Shown piece by piece: positions 1-14,040 of a stretch of 64,000 nucleotides of DNA. The DNA is from Oscarella lobularis (lineage: Eukaryota > Porifera > Homoscleromorpha > Homosclerophorida > Oscarellidae). Each line of letters starts with the position of its first letter. Within the stretch, counting starts at the first letter, position 1. The notes below the pieces were generated by a model that was given only the letters and a program-made list of their open reading frames with translations, ran no database searches and had not been told where the DNA came from. The stretch is taken from positions 1,488,001 through 1,552,000 of the forward strand of contig NC_089188.1 in the NCBI RefSeq assembly GCF_947507565.1, read 5' to 3'. The position numbers and the translations under genes were made by a program.

Positions 1-3000
1 ATAAATTCAAGGCCTAAACTTTGATTCTGAGAGCCTAAATAATAAATTCAGGGCCTAAACTTTGATTTTAAGGGCCTAAATAATAAATTCAGGGCCTAAA
101 CATTGATTATAAAAGCCTAAAGAATAAATTCAGGGCCTAAACTTTGATTCTAAGGACCTAAATAATAAATTCAGAGCCTCAACGTTGATTCTCAGAGACT
201 AAATAATAAATTGAGGGCCTAAACTTTGATTCTAAGAGCCTAAATAATAAACTGAGGGCCTAAACGTTGATTCTAAGAGCCTAAATAATAAATTCAGGGC
301 CTAAACTTTGATTCTAAGAGCCTAAATAATAAATTCAGGGCCTAAACTTTGATTCTGAGAGTCTAAATAATAAATTGAGGGCCTAAACTTTGATTCTGAA
401 AGCCTAAATAATAAATTGAGGGTCTAAACTTGATCCCGAGAGCCTAAATAATAAATTGAGGGCCTAAACCTTGATTCTAAGGGCCTAAATAATAAATTGA
501 GGGCCTAAACTTTGATCCCGAGAGCCTAAATAATAAATTGAGGGCCTAAACCTTGATTCTAAGAGCCTAAATAATAAATTGAGGGCCTAAACTTTGATTC
601 TAAGAGCCTAAATAATAAATTCAGGGCCTAAACGTTGATTCTAAGAGCCTAAATAATAAATTCAGGGCCTAAACTTTGACCCCGAGAGCCTAAATAATAA
701 ATTGAGGGCCTAAACTTTGATTCTGAGAGCCTAAATAATAAATTGAGGGCCTTAACCTTGACTCTAAGGGCCTAAATAATAAATTGAGGGCATAAACTTT
801 GATTCTAAGAGCCTAAATAATAAATTGAGGGCCTAATCGTTGATTCTAAGAGCCTAAATAATAAATTCAGGGCCTAAACTTTGATTCTAAAAGCCTAAAT
901 AATAAATTCAAGGCCTAAACTTTGATTCTGAGAGCCTAAATAATAAATTGAGGGCCTAAACTTTGATTCTGAGAGCCTAAATAAAAAATTGAGGACATAA
1001 ACTTTGATTCTGAGAGCCTAAATAATAAATTGAGGGCCTAAACTTTGATTCTCAGGACCTAAAAAATAAATTAAGGGCCTAAACTTTGATTCTAAAAACG
1101 TAAATATTAAATTCATGGTCCAAAAGTTTATTCTAAGAGCCTAAATAATAAATTGATGACCTAAACTTTGATTTTAAGGGCCTAAATAATAAATTCAGGG
1201 CCTAAACTTTGATCCCGAGAGCCTAAATAATAAATTGAGGGCCTAAACCTTGATTTTAAGGGCCTAAATAATAAATTCAGGGCCTAAACTTTGATTCTAA
1301 GAGCCTAAATAATAAATTCAGGGCCTAAACTTTGATTCTAAGAGCCTAAATAATAAATTCAGGGCCTAAACTTTGATTCTGAGAGTCTAAATAATAAATT
1401 GAGGGCCTAAACTTTGATTCTGAGAGCCTAAATAATAAATTGAGGGTCTAAACTTTGATCCCGAGAGCCTAAATAATAAATTGAGGGCCTAAACCTTGAT
1501 TCTAAGGGCCTAAATAATAAATTGAGGGCCTAAACTTTGATCCCGAGAGCCTAAATAATAAATTGAGGGCCTAAACCTTGATTCTAAGGGCCTAAATAAT
1601 AAATTGAGGGCCTAAACTTTGATTCTAAGAGCCTAAATAATAAATTGAGGGCCTAAACGTTGATTCTGAGAGCCTAAATAATAAATTCAGGGCCTAAACT
1701 TTGACCCCGAGAGCCTAAATAATAAATTGAGGGCCTAAACTTTGATTCTGAGAGCCTAAATAATAAATTGAGGGCCTAAACCATGATTCTAAGGGCCTAA
1801 ATAATAAATTGAGGGCATAAACTTTGATTCTAAGAGCCTAAATAATAAATTGAGGGCCTAAACCTTGATTCTAAGGGCCTAAATAATAAAGTGAGGGCAT
1901 AAACTTTGATTCTAAGAGCCTAAATAATAAATTGAGGGCCTAAACGTTGATTCTAAGAGCTTAAATAATAAATTCAGGGCCTAAACTTTGATTCTAAAAG
2001 CCTAAATAACAAATTCAAGGCCTAAACTTTGATTCTGAGAGCCTAAATAATAAATTGAGGGCCTAAACTTTGATTTTAAGGGCCTAAATAATAAATTCAG
2101 GGCCTAAACATTGATTATAAAAGCCTAAAGAATAAATTCAGGGCCTAAACTTTGATTCTAAGGACCTAAATAATAAATTCAGAGCCTAATTGTTGATTCT
2201 CAGAGACTAAATAATAAATTGAGGGCCTAAACTTTGATTCTAAGAGCCTAAATAATAAACTGAGGGCCTAAACGTTGATTCTAAGAGCCTAAATAATAAA
2301 TTCAGGGCCTAAACTTTGATTCTAAGAGCCTAAATAATAAATTCAGGGCCTAAACTTTGATTCTGAGAGTCTAAATAATAAATTGAGGGCCTAAACTTTG
2401 ATTCTGAGAGCCTAAATAATAAATTGAGGGTCTAAACTTGATCCCGAGAGCCTAAATAATAAATTGAGGGCCTAAACCTTGATTCTAAGGGCCTAAATAA
2501 TAAATTGAGGGCCTAAACTTTGATTCTAAGAGCCTAAATAATAAATTGAGGGCCTAAACGTTGATTCTAAGAGCCTAAATAATAAATTCAGGGCCTAAAC
2601 TTTGATTCTAAGAGCCTAAATAATAAATTCAGGGCCTAAACTTTGATTCTGAGAGTCTAAATAATAAATTGAGGGCCTAAACTTTGATTCTGAGAGCCTA
2701 AATAATAAATTGAGGGTCTAAACTTGATCCCGAGAGCCTAAATAATAAATTGAGGGCCTAAACCTTGATTCTAAGGGCCTAAATAATAAATTGAGGGCCT
2801 AAACTTTGATCCCGAGAGCCTAAATAATAAATTGAGGGCCTAAACCTTGATTCTAAGGGCCTAAATAATAAATTGAGGGCCTAAACTTTGATTCTGAGAG
2901 CCTAAATAATAAATTGAGGGCCTAAACTTTGATTTTAAGGGCCTAAATAATAAATTCAGGGCCTAAACCTTGATTATAAAAGCCTAAAGAATAAATTCAG

Positions 3001-6000
3001 GGCCTAAACTTTGATTCTAAGGACCTAAATAATAAATTCAGAGCCTAAACGTTGATTCTCAGAGACTAAATAATAAATTGAGGGCCTAAACTTTGATTCT
3101 AAGAGCCTAAATAATAAACTGAGGGCCTAAACGTTGATTCTAAGAGCCTAAATAATAAATTCAGGGCCTAAACTTTGATTCTAAGAGCCTAAATAATAAA
3201 TTCAGGGCCTAAACTTTGATTCTGAGAGTCTAAATAATAAATTGAGGGCCTAAACTTTGATTCTGAGAGCCTAAATAATAAATTGAGGGTCTAAACTTGA
3301 TCCCGAGAGCCTAAATAATAAATTGAGGGCCTAAACCTTGATTCTAAGGGCCTAAATAATAAATTGAGGGCCTAAACTTTGATCCCGAGAGCCTAAATAA
3401 TAAATTGAGGGCCTAAACCTTGATTCTAAGGGCCTAAATAATAAATTGAGGGCCTAAACTTTGATTCTAAGAGCCTAAATAATAAATTGAGGGCCTAAAC
3501 GTTGATTCTAAGAGCCTAAATAATAAATTCAGGGCCTAAACTTTGACCCCGAGAGCCTAAATAATAAATTGAGGGCCTAAACTTTGATTCTGAGAGCCTA
3601 AATAATAAATTGAGGGCCTTAACCTTGATTCTAAGGGCCTAAATAATAAATTGAGGGCATAAACTTTGATTCTAAGAGCCTAAATAATAAATTGAGGGCC
3701 TAATCGTTGATTCTAAGAGCCTAAATAATAAATTCAGGGCCTAAACTTTGATTCTAAAAGCCTAAATAATAAATTCAAGGCCTAAACTTTGATTCTGAGA
3801 GCCTAAATAATAAATTGAGGGCCTAAACTTTGATTCTGAGAGCCTAAATAAAAAATTGAGGACATAAACTTTGATTCTGAGAGCCTAAATAATAAATTGA
3901 GGGCCTAAACTTTGATTCTCAGGACCTAAAAAATAAATTAAGGGCCTAAACTTTGATTCTAAAAACGTAAATATTAAATTCATGGTCTAAAAGTTTATTC
4001 TAAGGGCCTAAATAATAAATTGATGACCTAAACTTTGATTTTAAGGGCCTAAATAATAAATTCAGGGCCTAAACCTTGATTATAAAAGCCTAAATAATAA
4101 ATTCAGGGCCTAAACTTTGATTCTAAGGACCTAAATAATAAATTCAGGGCCTAAACGTTGATTCTCAGAGACTAAATAATAAATTGAGGGCCTAAACTTT
4201 GATTCTGAAAGCCTAAATAAAAAATTGAGGACCTAAACTTTGATTCTAAGGACCTAAATAATAAATTCAGGGCCTAAACTTTGATTCCAAGGGCCTAAAT
4301 AATAAACTCAGAGCCTAAACTTTGATTCTATGAGCCTAAATAATAAATTGAGGACCTAAACTTTGATTCTAAGAGGCTAAATAATAAATTGAGGGCCTAA
4401 ACTTTGATCCCGAGAGCCTAAATAATAAATTGAGGGCCTAAACCTTGATTCTAAGGGCCTAAATAATAAATTGAGAGCCTAAACTTTGATTCTAAGAACC
4501 TGAATAATCCTAAACTTTGATTCTAAGGACCTAAATAATAAATTCAGGGCCAAAACTTTGATTCTAAAGGCCTAAAAAATAAATTGAGAGCCTAAACTTT
4601 GATTCTAAGGATATAAAGTATAAATTTAGGACTCAACTTTGATTCTAAGGACCTAAATAATAAATTGAGGGCCTAAACTTTGATTCTGAAAGCCTAAATA
4701 AAAAATTGAGGACCTAAACTTTGATTCTAAGGACCTAAATAATAAATTCAGGGCCTAAACTTTGATTCCAAGGGCCTAAATAATAAATTCAGAGCCTAAA
4801 CTTTGATTCTATGAGCCTAAATAATAAATTGAGGACCTAAACTTTGATTCTAAGGACCTAAATAATGAATTGAGGGCCTAAACGTTGATTCTAAGAGGCT
4901 AAATAATAAATTCAGGGCCTAAACTTTGATTCTGAGAGTCTAAATAATAAATTGAGAGCCTAAACTTTGATCCCGAGAGCCTAAATAATAAATTGAGGAC
5001 CCAAACTTTGATTCTAAGGGCCTAAATAATAAATTGAGGGCCTAAACTTTGATTCTGAGAGCCTAAATAATAAATTGAGGGCCTAAACCTTGATTCTAAG
5101 GGCCTAAATAATAAAATGAGGGCATAAACTTTGATTCTAAGAGCCTAAATAATAAATTGAGGGCCTAAACGTTGATTCTAAGAGCCTAAATAATAAATTC
5201 AGGGCCTAAACTTTGATTCTAAAAGCCTAAATAATAAATTCAAGGCCTAAACTTTGATTCTGAGAGCCTAAATAATAAATTGAGGGCCTAAACTTTGATT
5301 CTGAGAGCCTAAATAAAAAATTGAGGACCTAAACTTTGATTCTGAGAGCCTAAATAATAAATTGAGGGCCTAAACTTTGATTCTCAAGACCTAAAAAAAT
5401 AAATTGAGGGCCTAAACTTTGATTCTAAAAACGTAAATATTAAATTCATGGTCTAAAAGTTTATTCTAAGGGCCTAAATAATAAATTGATGACCTAAACT
5501 TTGATTTTAAGGGCCTAAATAATAAATTCAGAGCCTAAACCTTGATTATAAAAGCCTAAATAATAAATTCAGGGCCTAAACTTTGATTCTAAGGACCTAA
5601 ATAATAAATTCAGGGCCTAAACGTTGATTCTCAGAGACTAAATAATAAATTGAGGGCCTAAACTTTGATTCTAAGAGCCTAAATAAAAAATTGAGGGCCT
5701 AAACGTTGATTCTAAGAGCCTAAATAATAAATTCAGGGCCTAAACTTTGATTCTAAGAGCCTAAATAATAAATTCAGGGCCTAAACTTTGATTCTGAGAG
5801 TCTAAATAATAAATTGAGGACCTAAACTTTGATTCTGAGAGCCTAAATAATAAATTGAGGGTCTAAACTTTGATCCCGAGAGCCTAAATAATAAATTGAG
5901 GGCCTAAACCTTGATTCTAAGGGCCTAAATAATAAATTGAGGGCCTAAACTTTGATCCCGAGAGCCTAAATAATAAATTGAGGGCCAAAACCTTGATTCT

Positions 6001-9000
6001 AAGGGCCTAAATAATAAATTGAGGGCCTAAACTTTGATTCTAAGAGCCTAAATAATAAATTGAGGGCCTAAACGTTGATTCTAAGAGCCTAAATAATAAA
6101 TTCAGGGCCTAAACTTTGATCCCGAGAGCCTAAATAATAAATTGAGGGCCTAAACTTTGATTCTGAGAGCCTAAATAATAAATTGAGGGCCTAAACCTTG
6201 ATTCTAAGGGCCTAAATAATAAATTGAGGGCATAAACTTTGATTCTAAGAGCCTATATAATAAATTGAGGGCCTAAACGTTGATTCTAAGAGCCTAAATA
6301 ATAAATTCAGGGCCTAAACTTTGATTCTAAAAGCCTAAATAATAAATTCAAGGCCTAAACTTTGATTCTGAGAGCCTAAATAATAAATTGAGGGCCTAAA
6401 CTTTGATTCTGAGAGCCTAAATAAAAAATTGAGGACATAAACTTTGATTCTGAGAGCCTAAATAATAAATTGAGGGCCTAAACTTTGATTCTCAGGACCT
6501 AAAAAATAAATTGAGGGCCTAAACTTTGATTCTAAAAACGTAAATATTAAATTCATGGTCTAAAAGTTTATTCTAAGGGCCTAAATAATAAATTGATGAC
6601 ATAAACTTTGATTTTAAGAGCCTAAATAATAAATTCAGGGCCTAAACCTTGATTATAAAAGCCTAAATAATAAATTCAGGGCCTAAACTTTGATTCTAAG
6701 GACCTAAATAATAAATTCAGAGCCTAAACGTTGATTCTCAGAGACTAAATAATAAATTGAGGGCCTAAACTTTGATTCTAAGAGCCTAAATAATAAATTG
6801 AGGGCCTAAACGTTGATTCTAAGAGCCTAAATAATAAATTCAGGGCCTAAACTTTGATTCTAAGAGCCTAAATAATAAATTCAGGGCCCAAACTTTGATT
6901 CTGAGAGTCTAAATAATAAATTGAGGGTCTAAACTTTGATTCTGAGAGCCTAAATAATAAATTGAGGACCTAAACTTTGATTCTAAGGACCTAAATAAGA
7001 AATTCAGGGCCTAAACTTTGATTCTAAGGGAATAAATAATAAATTCAGGGCCTAAACTTTGATTCTAAAGGCCTAAAAAATAAATTGAAGGCCTAAACTT
7101 TGATTCTAAGGACATGAATAATAAACCCAGGGCCTAAACTTTGATTCTATGAGCCTAAAGAATAAATTGAGGACCTAAATTTTGATTCTAAGGGCCTAAA
7201 GAATAACTTGAGGGCCTAAACTTTGATTCTGAGAGCCTAAATAATAAATTCAGGGCCTAAACCTTGATTCTACAAGCCTAAATAATAAATTGAGGGCCTA
7301 AACTTTGATTCTAAGGGCCTAAATAATAAATTCAGGGCCTAAACCTTGATTCTTAAGGCCTAAATAATAAATTGAGGGCCTAAACTTTGATTCTAAGGAC
7401 CTAAATAATAAATTGAGGGCCTAAACTTTGATTCTAAGGACATAAATTATAAATTTACGACTCAACTTTGATTCTAAGGACCTAAATAATAAATTGAGGG
7501 CCTAAACTTTTATTCTGAGAGCCTAAATAATAAATTGAGGACCTAAACTTTGATTCTTAGAACCTAAATAATAAATTCAGGGCCTAAACTTTGATTCTAA
7601 GGACCTAAATAATAAATTCAGAGCCTAAACTTTGATTCTATGAGCCTAAATAATAAATTGAGGACCTAAACTTTGATTCTAAGGACCTAAATAATGAATT
7701 GAGGGCCTAAACGTTGATTCTAAGAGGCTAAATAATAAATTGAGGGCCTAAACTTTGATTCTAAGAGCCTAAATAATAAATTCAGGGCCTAAACTTTGAT
7801 TCTGAGAGTCTAAATAATAAATTGAGGGCCTAAACTTTGATCCCGAGAGCCTAAATAATAAATTGAGGGCCTAAACTTTGATCCCGAGAGCCTAAATAAT
7901 AAATTGAGGGCCTAAACCTTGATTCTAAGGGCCTAAATAATAAATTGAGGGCCTAAACTTTGATTCTAAGAACCTGAATAATCCTAAACTTTGATTCTAA
8001 GGAACTAAATAATAAATTCAGAACCTAAACTTTGATTCTAAAGGCCTAAAAAATAAATTGAGAGCCTAAACTTTGATTCTAAGGACCTAAAGTATAAATT
8101 TAGGACTCAACTTTGATTCTAAGGACCTAAATAATAAATTGAGGGCCTAAACTTTGATTCTGAAAGCCTAAATAAAAAATTGAGGACCTAAACTTTGATT
8201 CTAAGGACCTAAATAATAAATTCAGGGCCTAAACTTTGATTCCAAGGGCCTAAATAATAAATTCAGAGCCTAAACTTTGATTCTATGAGCCTAAATAATA
8301 AATTGAGGACCTAAACTTTGATTCTAAGGACCTAAATAATGAATTGAAGGCCTAAACGTTGATTCTAAGAGCCTAAATAATAAATTGAGAGCCTAAACTT
8401 TGATTCTAAGAGCCTAAATAATAAATTCAGGGCCTAAACTTTGATTCTGAGAGTCTAAATAATAAATTGAGGGCCTAAACTTTGATTCTGAGAGCCTAAA
8501 TAATAAATTGAGGGTCTAAACTTTTATCCCGAGAGCCTAAATAATAAATTGAGGGCCTAAACCTTGATTCTAAGGGCCTAAATAATAAATTGAGGGCCTA
8601 AACTTTGATCCCGAGAGCCTAAATAATAAATTGAGGGCCTAAACCTTGATTCTAAGGGCCTAAATAATAAATTGAGGGCCTAAACTTTGATTCTGAGAGC
8701 CTAAATAATAAATTGAGGGCCTAAACCTTGATTCTAAGGGCCTAAATAATAAATTGAGGGCATAAACTTTGATTCTAAGAGCCTAAATAATAAATTGAGG
8801 GCCTAAACGTTGATTCTAAGAGCCTAAATAATAAATTCAGGGCCTAAACTTTGATTCTAAAAGCCTAAATAATAAATTGAGGGCCTAAACTTTGATTCTG
8901 AGAGCCTAAATAAAAAATTGAGGACATAAACTTTGATTCTGAGAGCCTAAATAATAAATTGAGGGCCTAAACTTTGATTCTCAAGACCTAAAAAATAAAT

Positions 9001-12000
9001 TGAGGGCCTAAACTTTGATTCTAAAAACGTAAATATTAAATTCATGGTCTAAAAGTTTATTCTAAGGGCCTAAATAATAAATTGATGACATAAACTTTGA
9101 TTTTAAGGGCCTAAATAATAAATTCAGGGCCTAAACCTTGATTATAAAAGCCTAAATAATAAATTCAGGGCCTAAACTTTGATTCTAAGGGAATAAATAA
9201 TAAATTCAGGGCCTAAACTTTGATTCTAAAGGCCTAAAAAATAAATTGAAGGCCTAAACTTTGATTCTAAGGACATGAATAATAAACCCAGGGCCTAAAC
9301 TTTGTTTCTATGAGCCTAAAGAATAAATTGAGGACCTAAATTTTGATTCTAAGGGCCTAAAGAATAACTTGAGGGCCTAAACTTTGATTCTGAGAGCCTA
9401 AATAATAAATTCAGGGCCTAAACCTTGATTCTACAAGCCTAAATAATAAATTGAGGGCCTAAACTTTGATTCTAAGGGCCTAAATAATAAATTCAGGGCC
9501 TAAACCTTGATTCTTAAGGCCTAAATAATAAATTGAGGGCCTAAACTTTGATTCTAAGGACCTAAATAATAAATTGAGGGCCTAAACTTTGATTCTAAGG
9601 ACATAAATTATAAATTTACGACTCAACTTTGATTCTAAGGACCTAAATAATAAATTGAGGGCCTAAACTTTTATTCTGAGAGCCTAAATAATAAATTGAG
9701 GACCTAAACTTTGATTCTTAGAACCTAAATAATAAATTCAGGGCCTAAACTTTGATTCTAAGGACCTAAATAATAAATTCAGAGCCTAAACTTTGATTCT
9801 ATGAGCCTAAATAATAAATTGAGGACCTAAACTTTGATTCTAAGGACCTAAATAATGAATTGAGGGCCTAAACGTTGATTCTAAGAGGCTAAATAATAAA
9901 TTGAGGGCCTAAACTTTGATTCTAAGAGCCTAAATAATAAATTCAGGGCCTAAACTTTGATTCTGAGAGTCTAAATAATAAATTGAGGGCCTAAACTTTG
10001 ATCCCGAGAGCCTAAATAATAAATTGAGGGCCTAAACTTTGATCCCGAGAGCCTAAATAATAAATTGAGGGCCTAAACCTTGATTCTAAGGGCCTAAATA
10101 ATAAATTGAGGGCCTAAACTTTGATTCTAAGAACCTGAATAATCCTAAACTTTGATTCTAAGGAACTAAATAATAAATTCAGAACCTAAACTTTGATTCT
10201 AAAGGCCTAAAAAATAAATTGAGAGCCTAAACTTTGATTCTAAGGACCTAAAGTATAAATTTAGGACTCAACTTTGATTCTAAGGACCTAAATAATAAAT
10301 TGAGGGCCTAAACTTTGATTCTGAAAGCCTAAATAAAAAATTGAGGACCTAAACTTTGATTCTAAGGACCTAAATAATAAATTCAGGGCATAAACTTTGA
10401 TTCCAAGGGCCTAAATAATAAATTCAGAGCCTAAACTTTGATTCTATGAGCCTAAATAATAAATTGAGGACCTAAACTTTGATTCTAAGGACCTAAATAA
10501 TGAATTGAAGGCCTAAACGTTGATTCTAAGAGCCTAAATAATAAATTGAGAGCCTAAACTTTGATTCTAAGAGCCTAAATAATAAATTCAGGGCCTAAAC
10601 TTTGATTCTGAGAGTCTAAATAATAAATTGAGGGCCTAAACTTTGATTCTGAGAGCCTAAATAATAAATTGAGGGTCTAAACTTTTATCCCGAGAGCCTA
10701 AATAATAAATTGAGGGCCTAAACCTTGATTCTAAGGGCCTAAATAATAAATTGAGGGCCTAAACTTTGATCCCGAGAGCCTAAATAATAAATTGAGGGCC
10801 TAAACCTTGATTCTAAGGGCCTAAATAATAAATTGAGGGCCTAAACTTTGATTCTGAGAGCCTAAATAATAAATTGAGGGCCTAAACCTTGATTCTAAGG
10901 GCCTAAATAATAAATTGAGGGCATAAACTTTGATTCTAAGAGCCTAAATAATAAATTGAGGGCCTAAACGTTGATTCTAAGAGCCTAAATAATAAATTCA
11001 GGGCCTAAACTTTGATTCTAAAAGCCTAAATAATAAATTGAGGGCCTAAACTTTGATTCTGAGAGCCTAAATAAAAAATTGAGGACATAAACTTTGATTC
11101 TGAGAGCCTAAATAATAAATTGAGGGCCTAAACTTTGATTCTCAAGACCTAAAAAATAAATTGAGGGCCTAAACTTTGATTCTAAAAACGTAAATATTAA
11201 ATTCATGGTCTAAAAGTTTATTCTAAGGGCCTAAATAATAAATTGATGACATAAACTTTGATTTTAAGGGCCTAAATAATAAATTCAGGGCCTAAACCTT
11301 GATTATAAAAGCCTAAATAATAAATTCAGGGCCTAAACTTTGATTCTAAGGACCTAAATAATAAATTCAGAGCCTAAACGTTGATTCTCAGAGACTAAAT
11401 AATAAATTCAGGGCCTAAACTTTGATTCTAAGAGCCTAAATAATAAATTGAGGGACTAAACGTTGATTCTAAGAGCCTAAATAATAAATTCAGGGCCTAA
11501 ACTTTGATTCTAAGAGCCTAAATAATAAATTCAGGGCCTAAACTTTGATTCTGAGAGTCTAAATAATAAATTGAGGGCCTAAACTTTGATTCTGAGAGCC
11601 TAAATAATAAATTGAGGGTCTAAACTTTGATCCCGAAAGCCTAAATAATAAATTGAGGGCCTAAACCTTGATTCTAAGGACCTAAATAATAAATTGAGGG
11701 CCTAAACTTTGATCCCGAGAGCCTAAATAATAAATTGAGGGCCTAAACCTTGATTCTAAGGGCCTAAATAATAAATTGAGGGCCTAAACTTTGATTCTAA
11801 GAACCTGAATAATCCTAAACTTTGATTCTAAGGACCTAAATAATAAATTCAGGGCCTAAACTTTGATTCTATAAGCCTAAATAATAAATTGAGGGCCTAA
11901 ACTTTGATTCTGAGAGCCTAAATAATAAATTGAGGGTCTAAACTTTGATCCCGAGAGCCTAAATAATAAATTGAGGGCCTAAACCTTGATTCTAAGGGCC

Positions 12001-14006
12001 TAAATAATAAATTGAGGGCCTAAACTTTGATCCCGAGAGCCTAAATAATAAATTGAGGGCCTAAACTTTGATTCTAAGGGCCTAAATAATAAATTGAGGG
12101 CCTAAACTTTGATCCCGAGAGCCTAAATAATAAATTGAGGGCCTAAACCTTGATTCTAAGGGCCTAAATAATAAATTGAGGGCCTAAACTTTGATTCTAA
12201 GAGGCTAAATAATAAATTGAGGGCCTAAACGTTGATTCTAAGAGCCTAAATAATAAATTCAGGGCCTAAACTTTGATCCCGAGAGCCTAAATAATAAATT
12301 GAGGGCCTAAACTTTGATTCTGAGAGCCTAAATAATAAATTCAGGGCCTAAACTTTGATCCCGAAAGCCTAAATAATAAATTGAGGGCCTAAACCTTGAT
12401 TCTAAGGACCTAAATAATAAATTGAGGGCCTAAACTTTGATCCCGAGAGCCTAAATAATAAATTGAGGGCCTAAACCTTGATTCTAAGGGCCTAAATAAT
12501 AAATTGAGGGCCTAAACTTTGATTCTAAGAACCTGAATAATCCTAAACTTTGATTCTAAGGACCTAAATAATAAATTCAGGGCCTAAACTTTGATTCTAT
12601 AAGCCTAAATAATAAATTGAGGGCCTAAACCTTGATTCTAAGGGCCTAAATAATAAATTGAGGGCCTAAACTTTGATCCCGAGAGCCTAAATAATAAATT
12701 GAGGGCCTAAACTTTGATTCTAAGGGCCTAAATAATAAATTGAGGGCCTAAACTTTGATCCCGAGAGCCTAAATAATAAATTGAGGGCCTAAACCTTGAT
12801 TCTAAGGGCCTAAATAATAAATTGAGGGCCTAAACTTTGATTCTAAGAGCCTAAATAATAAATTGAGGGCCTAAACGTTGATTCTAAGAGCCTAAATAAT
12901 AAATTCAGGGCCTAAACTTTGATCCCGAGAGCCTAAATAATAAATTGAGGGCCTAAACTTTGATTCTGAGAGCCTAAATAATAAATTGAGGGCCTAAACC
13001 TTGATTCTAAGGGCCTAAATAATAAATTGAGGGCATAAACTTTGATTCTAAGAGCCTAAATAATAAATTGAGGGCCTAAACGTTGATTCTAAGAGCCTAA
13101 ATAATAAATTCAGGGCCTAAACTTTGATTCTAAAAGCCTAAATAATAAATTCAAGGCCTAAACTTTGATTCTGAGAGCCTAAATAATAAATTGAGGGCTT
13201 AAACTTTGATTCTGAGAGCCTAAATAAAAAATTGAGGACCTAAACTTTGATTCTGAGAGCCTAAATAATAAATTGAGGGCCTAAACTTTGATTCTAAGAG
13301 CCTAAATAATAAATTGAGGGCCTAAACGTTGATTCTAAGAGCCTAAATAATAAATTCAGGGCCTAAACTTTGATTCTAAGAGCCTAAATAATAAATTGAG
13401 GGTCTAAACTTTGATCCCGAGAGCCTAAATAATAAATTGAGGGCCTAAACTTTGATTCTGAGAGCCTAAATAATAAATTGAGGGCCTAAACTTTGATCCC
13501 GAGAGCCTAAATAATAAATTGAGGGCCTAAACCTTGATTCTAAGGGCCTAAATAATAAATTGAGGGCCTAAACTTTGATTCTAAGAACCTGAATAATCCT
13601 AAACTTTGATTCTAAGGACCTAAATATTAAATTCAGGGCCTAAACTTTGATTCTATAAGCCTAAATAATAAATTGAGGGCCTAAACTTTGATTCTGAGAG
13701 CCTAAATAATAAATTGAGGGTCTAAACTTTGATCCCGAGAGCCTAAATAATAAATTGAGGGCCTAAACCTTGATTCTAAGGGCCTAAATAATAAATTGAG
13801 GGCCTAAACTTTGATTCTAAGGACCTAAATTTATATAAATTCAGGGCCTAAACCTTGATTCTTAGGGCCTAAATAATAAATTGAGGGCCTAAACTTTGAT
13901 TCTAAGGACCTAAATAATAAATTCAGGGCCTAAACTTTGATTCTAAGGACCTAAATTATAAATTTAGGACTAAACTTTGATTCTAAGGGCCTAAATAATA
14001 AACTGC
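1..14006. repeat. 41-bp satellite array, about 340 units
   Basis: A continuous tandem array fills the left fifth of the window. The unit is 41 bp, made of two related halves that each begin GCCTAAA: one is GCCTAAATAATAAATTGAGG, the other GCCTAAACTTTGATTCTAAG plus one base. The AT-rich unit varies mainly at a few sites (TTGAGG/TTCAGG, ATTCT/ATCCC, CTTT/CGTT/CCTT). Recurrent variant units, such as one carrying AAAACGTAAATATTAAATTC and a truncated one reading AACCTGAATAATCCTAAAC, mark larger repeated blocks. No open reading frame or gene is visible in it. The array is already in progress at position 1, so its left end is outside the window. On the right it decays after about 13,800 and stops at the Helitron-like terminus. 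Confidence 0.97.
7030..11350. repeat. Higher-order repeat, 2,161-bp period, two copies
   Basis: Within the satellite, rare variant units recur at exactly the same spacing. The string GAATAAATAATAAATTCAGG occurs at 7,030 and 9,191. The truncated AACCTGAATAATCC unit occurs at 7,971 and 10,132. The ACGTAAATATTAAATTCATGG variant occurs at 9,027 and 11,188. Each spacing is 2,161 bp, so two nearly identical blocks of roughly 53 units lie head to tail. This indicates recent segmental amplification, by unequal exchange or similar, on top of the monomer array. Block borders are approximate. Looser block similarity exists elsewhere, for example positions 61-200 against 2,070-2,200. Confidence 0.9.
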
Positions 14007-14011
14007 ATTTT

Positions 14012-14040
14012 CCCGTGCGAAGCACGGGCACCAAAACTAG
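14012..14040 (+). mobile_element. Helitron-like 3' terminus (hairpin plus CTAG)
   Basis: The satellite ends in a GC-rich perfect hairpin, CCCGTGC-GAA-GCACGGG (14,012-14,028). Eight bases follow, then CTAG (14,037-14,040), with T as the next base. A short palindrome about 10 nt upstream of a CTRR end, inserted between A and T, is the known signature of Helitron 3' ends. The flank supports this: the bases right after CTAG (TTTCTGTTAA) are the phase of the 56-bp minisatellite that is preceded by A in every other copy, so the empty site would be A^T. The element body would lie to the left and include the satellite. No Rep/helicase gene and no 5' TC end are in the window, so this would be a non-autonomous element or one end of a longer one. 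Confidence 0.6.
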
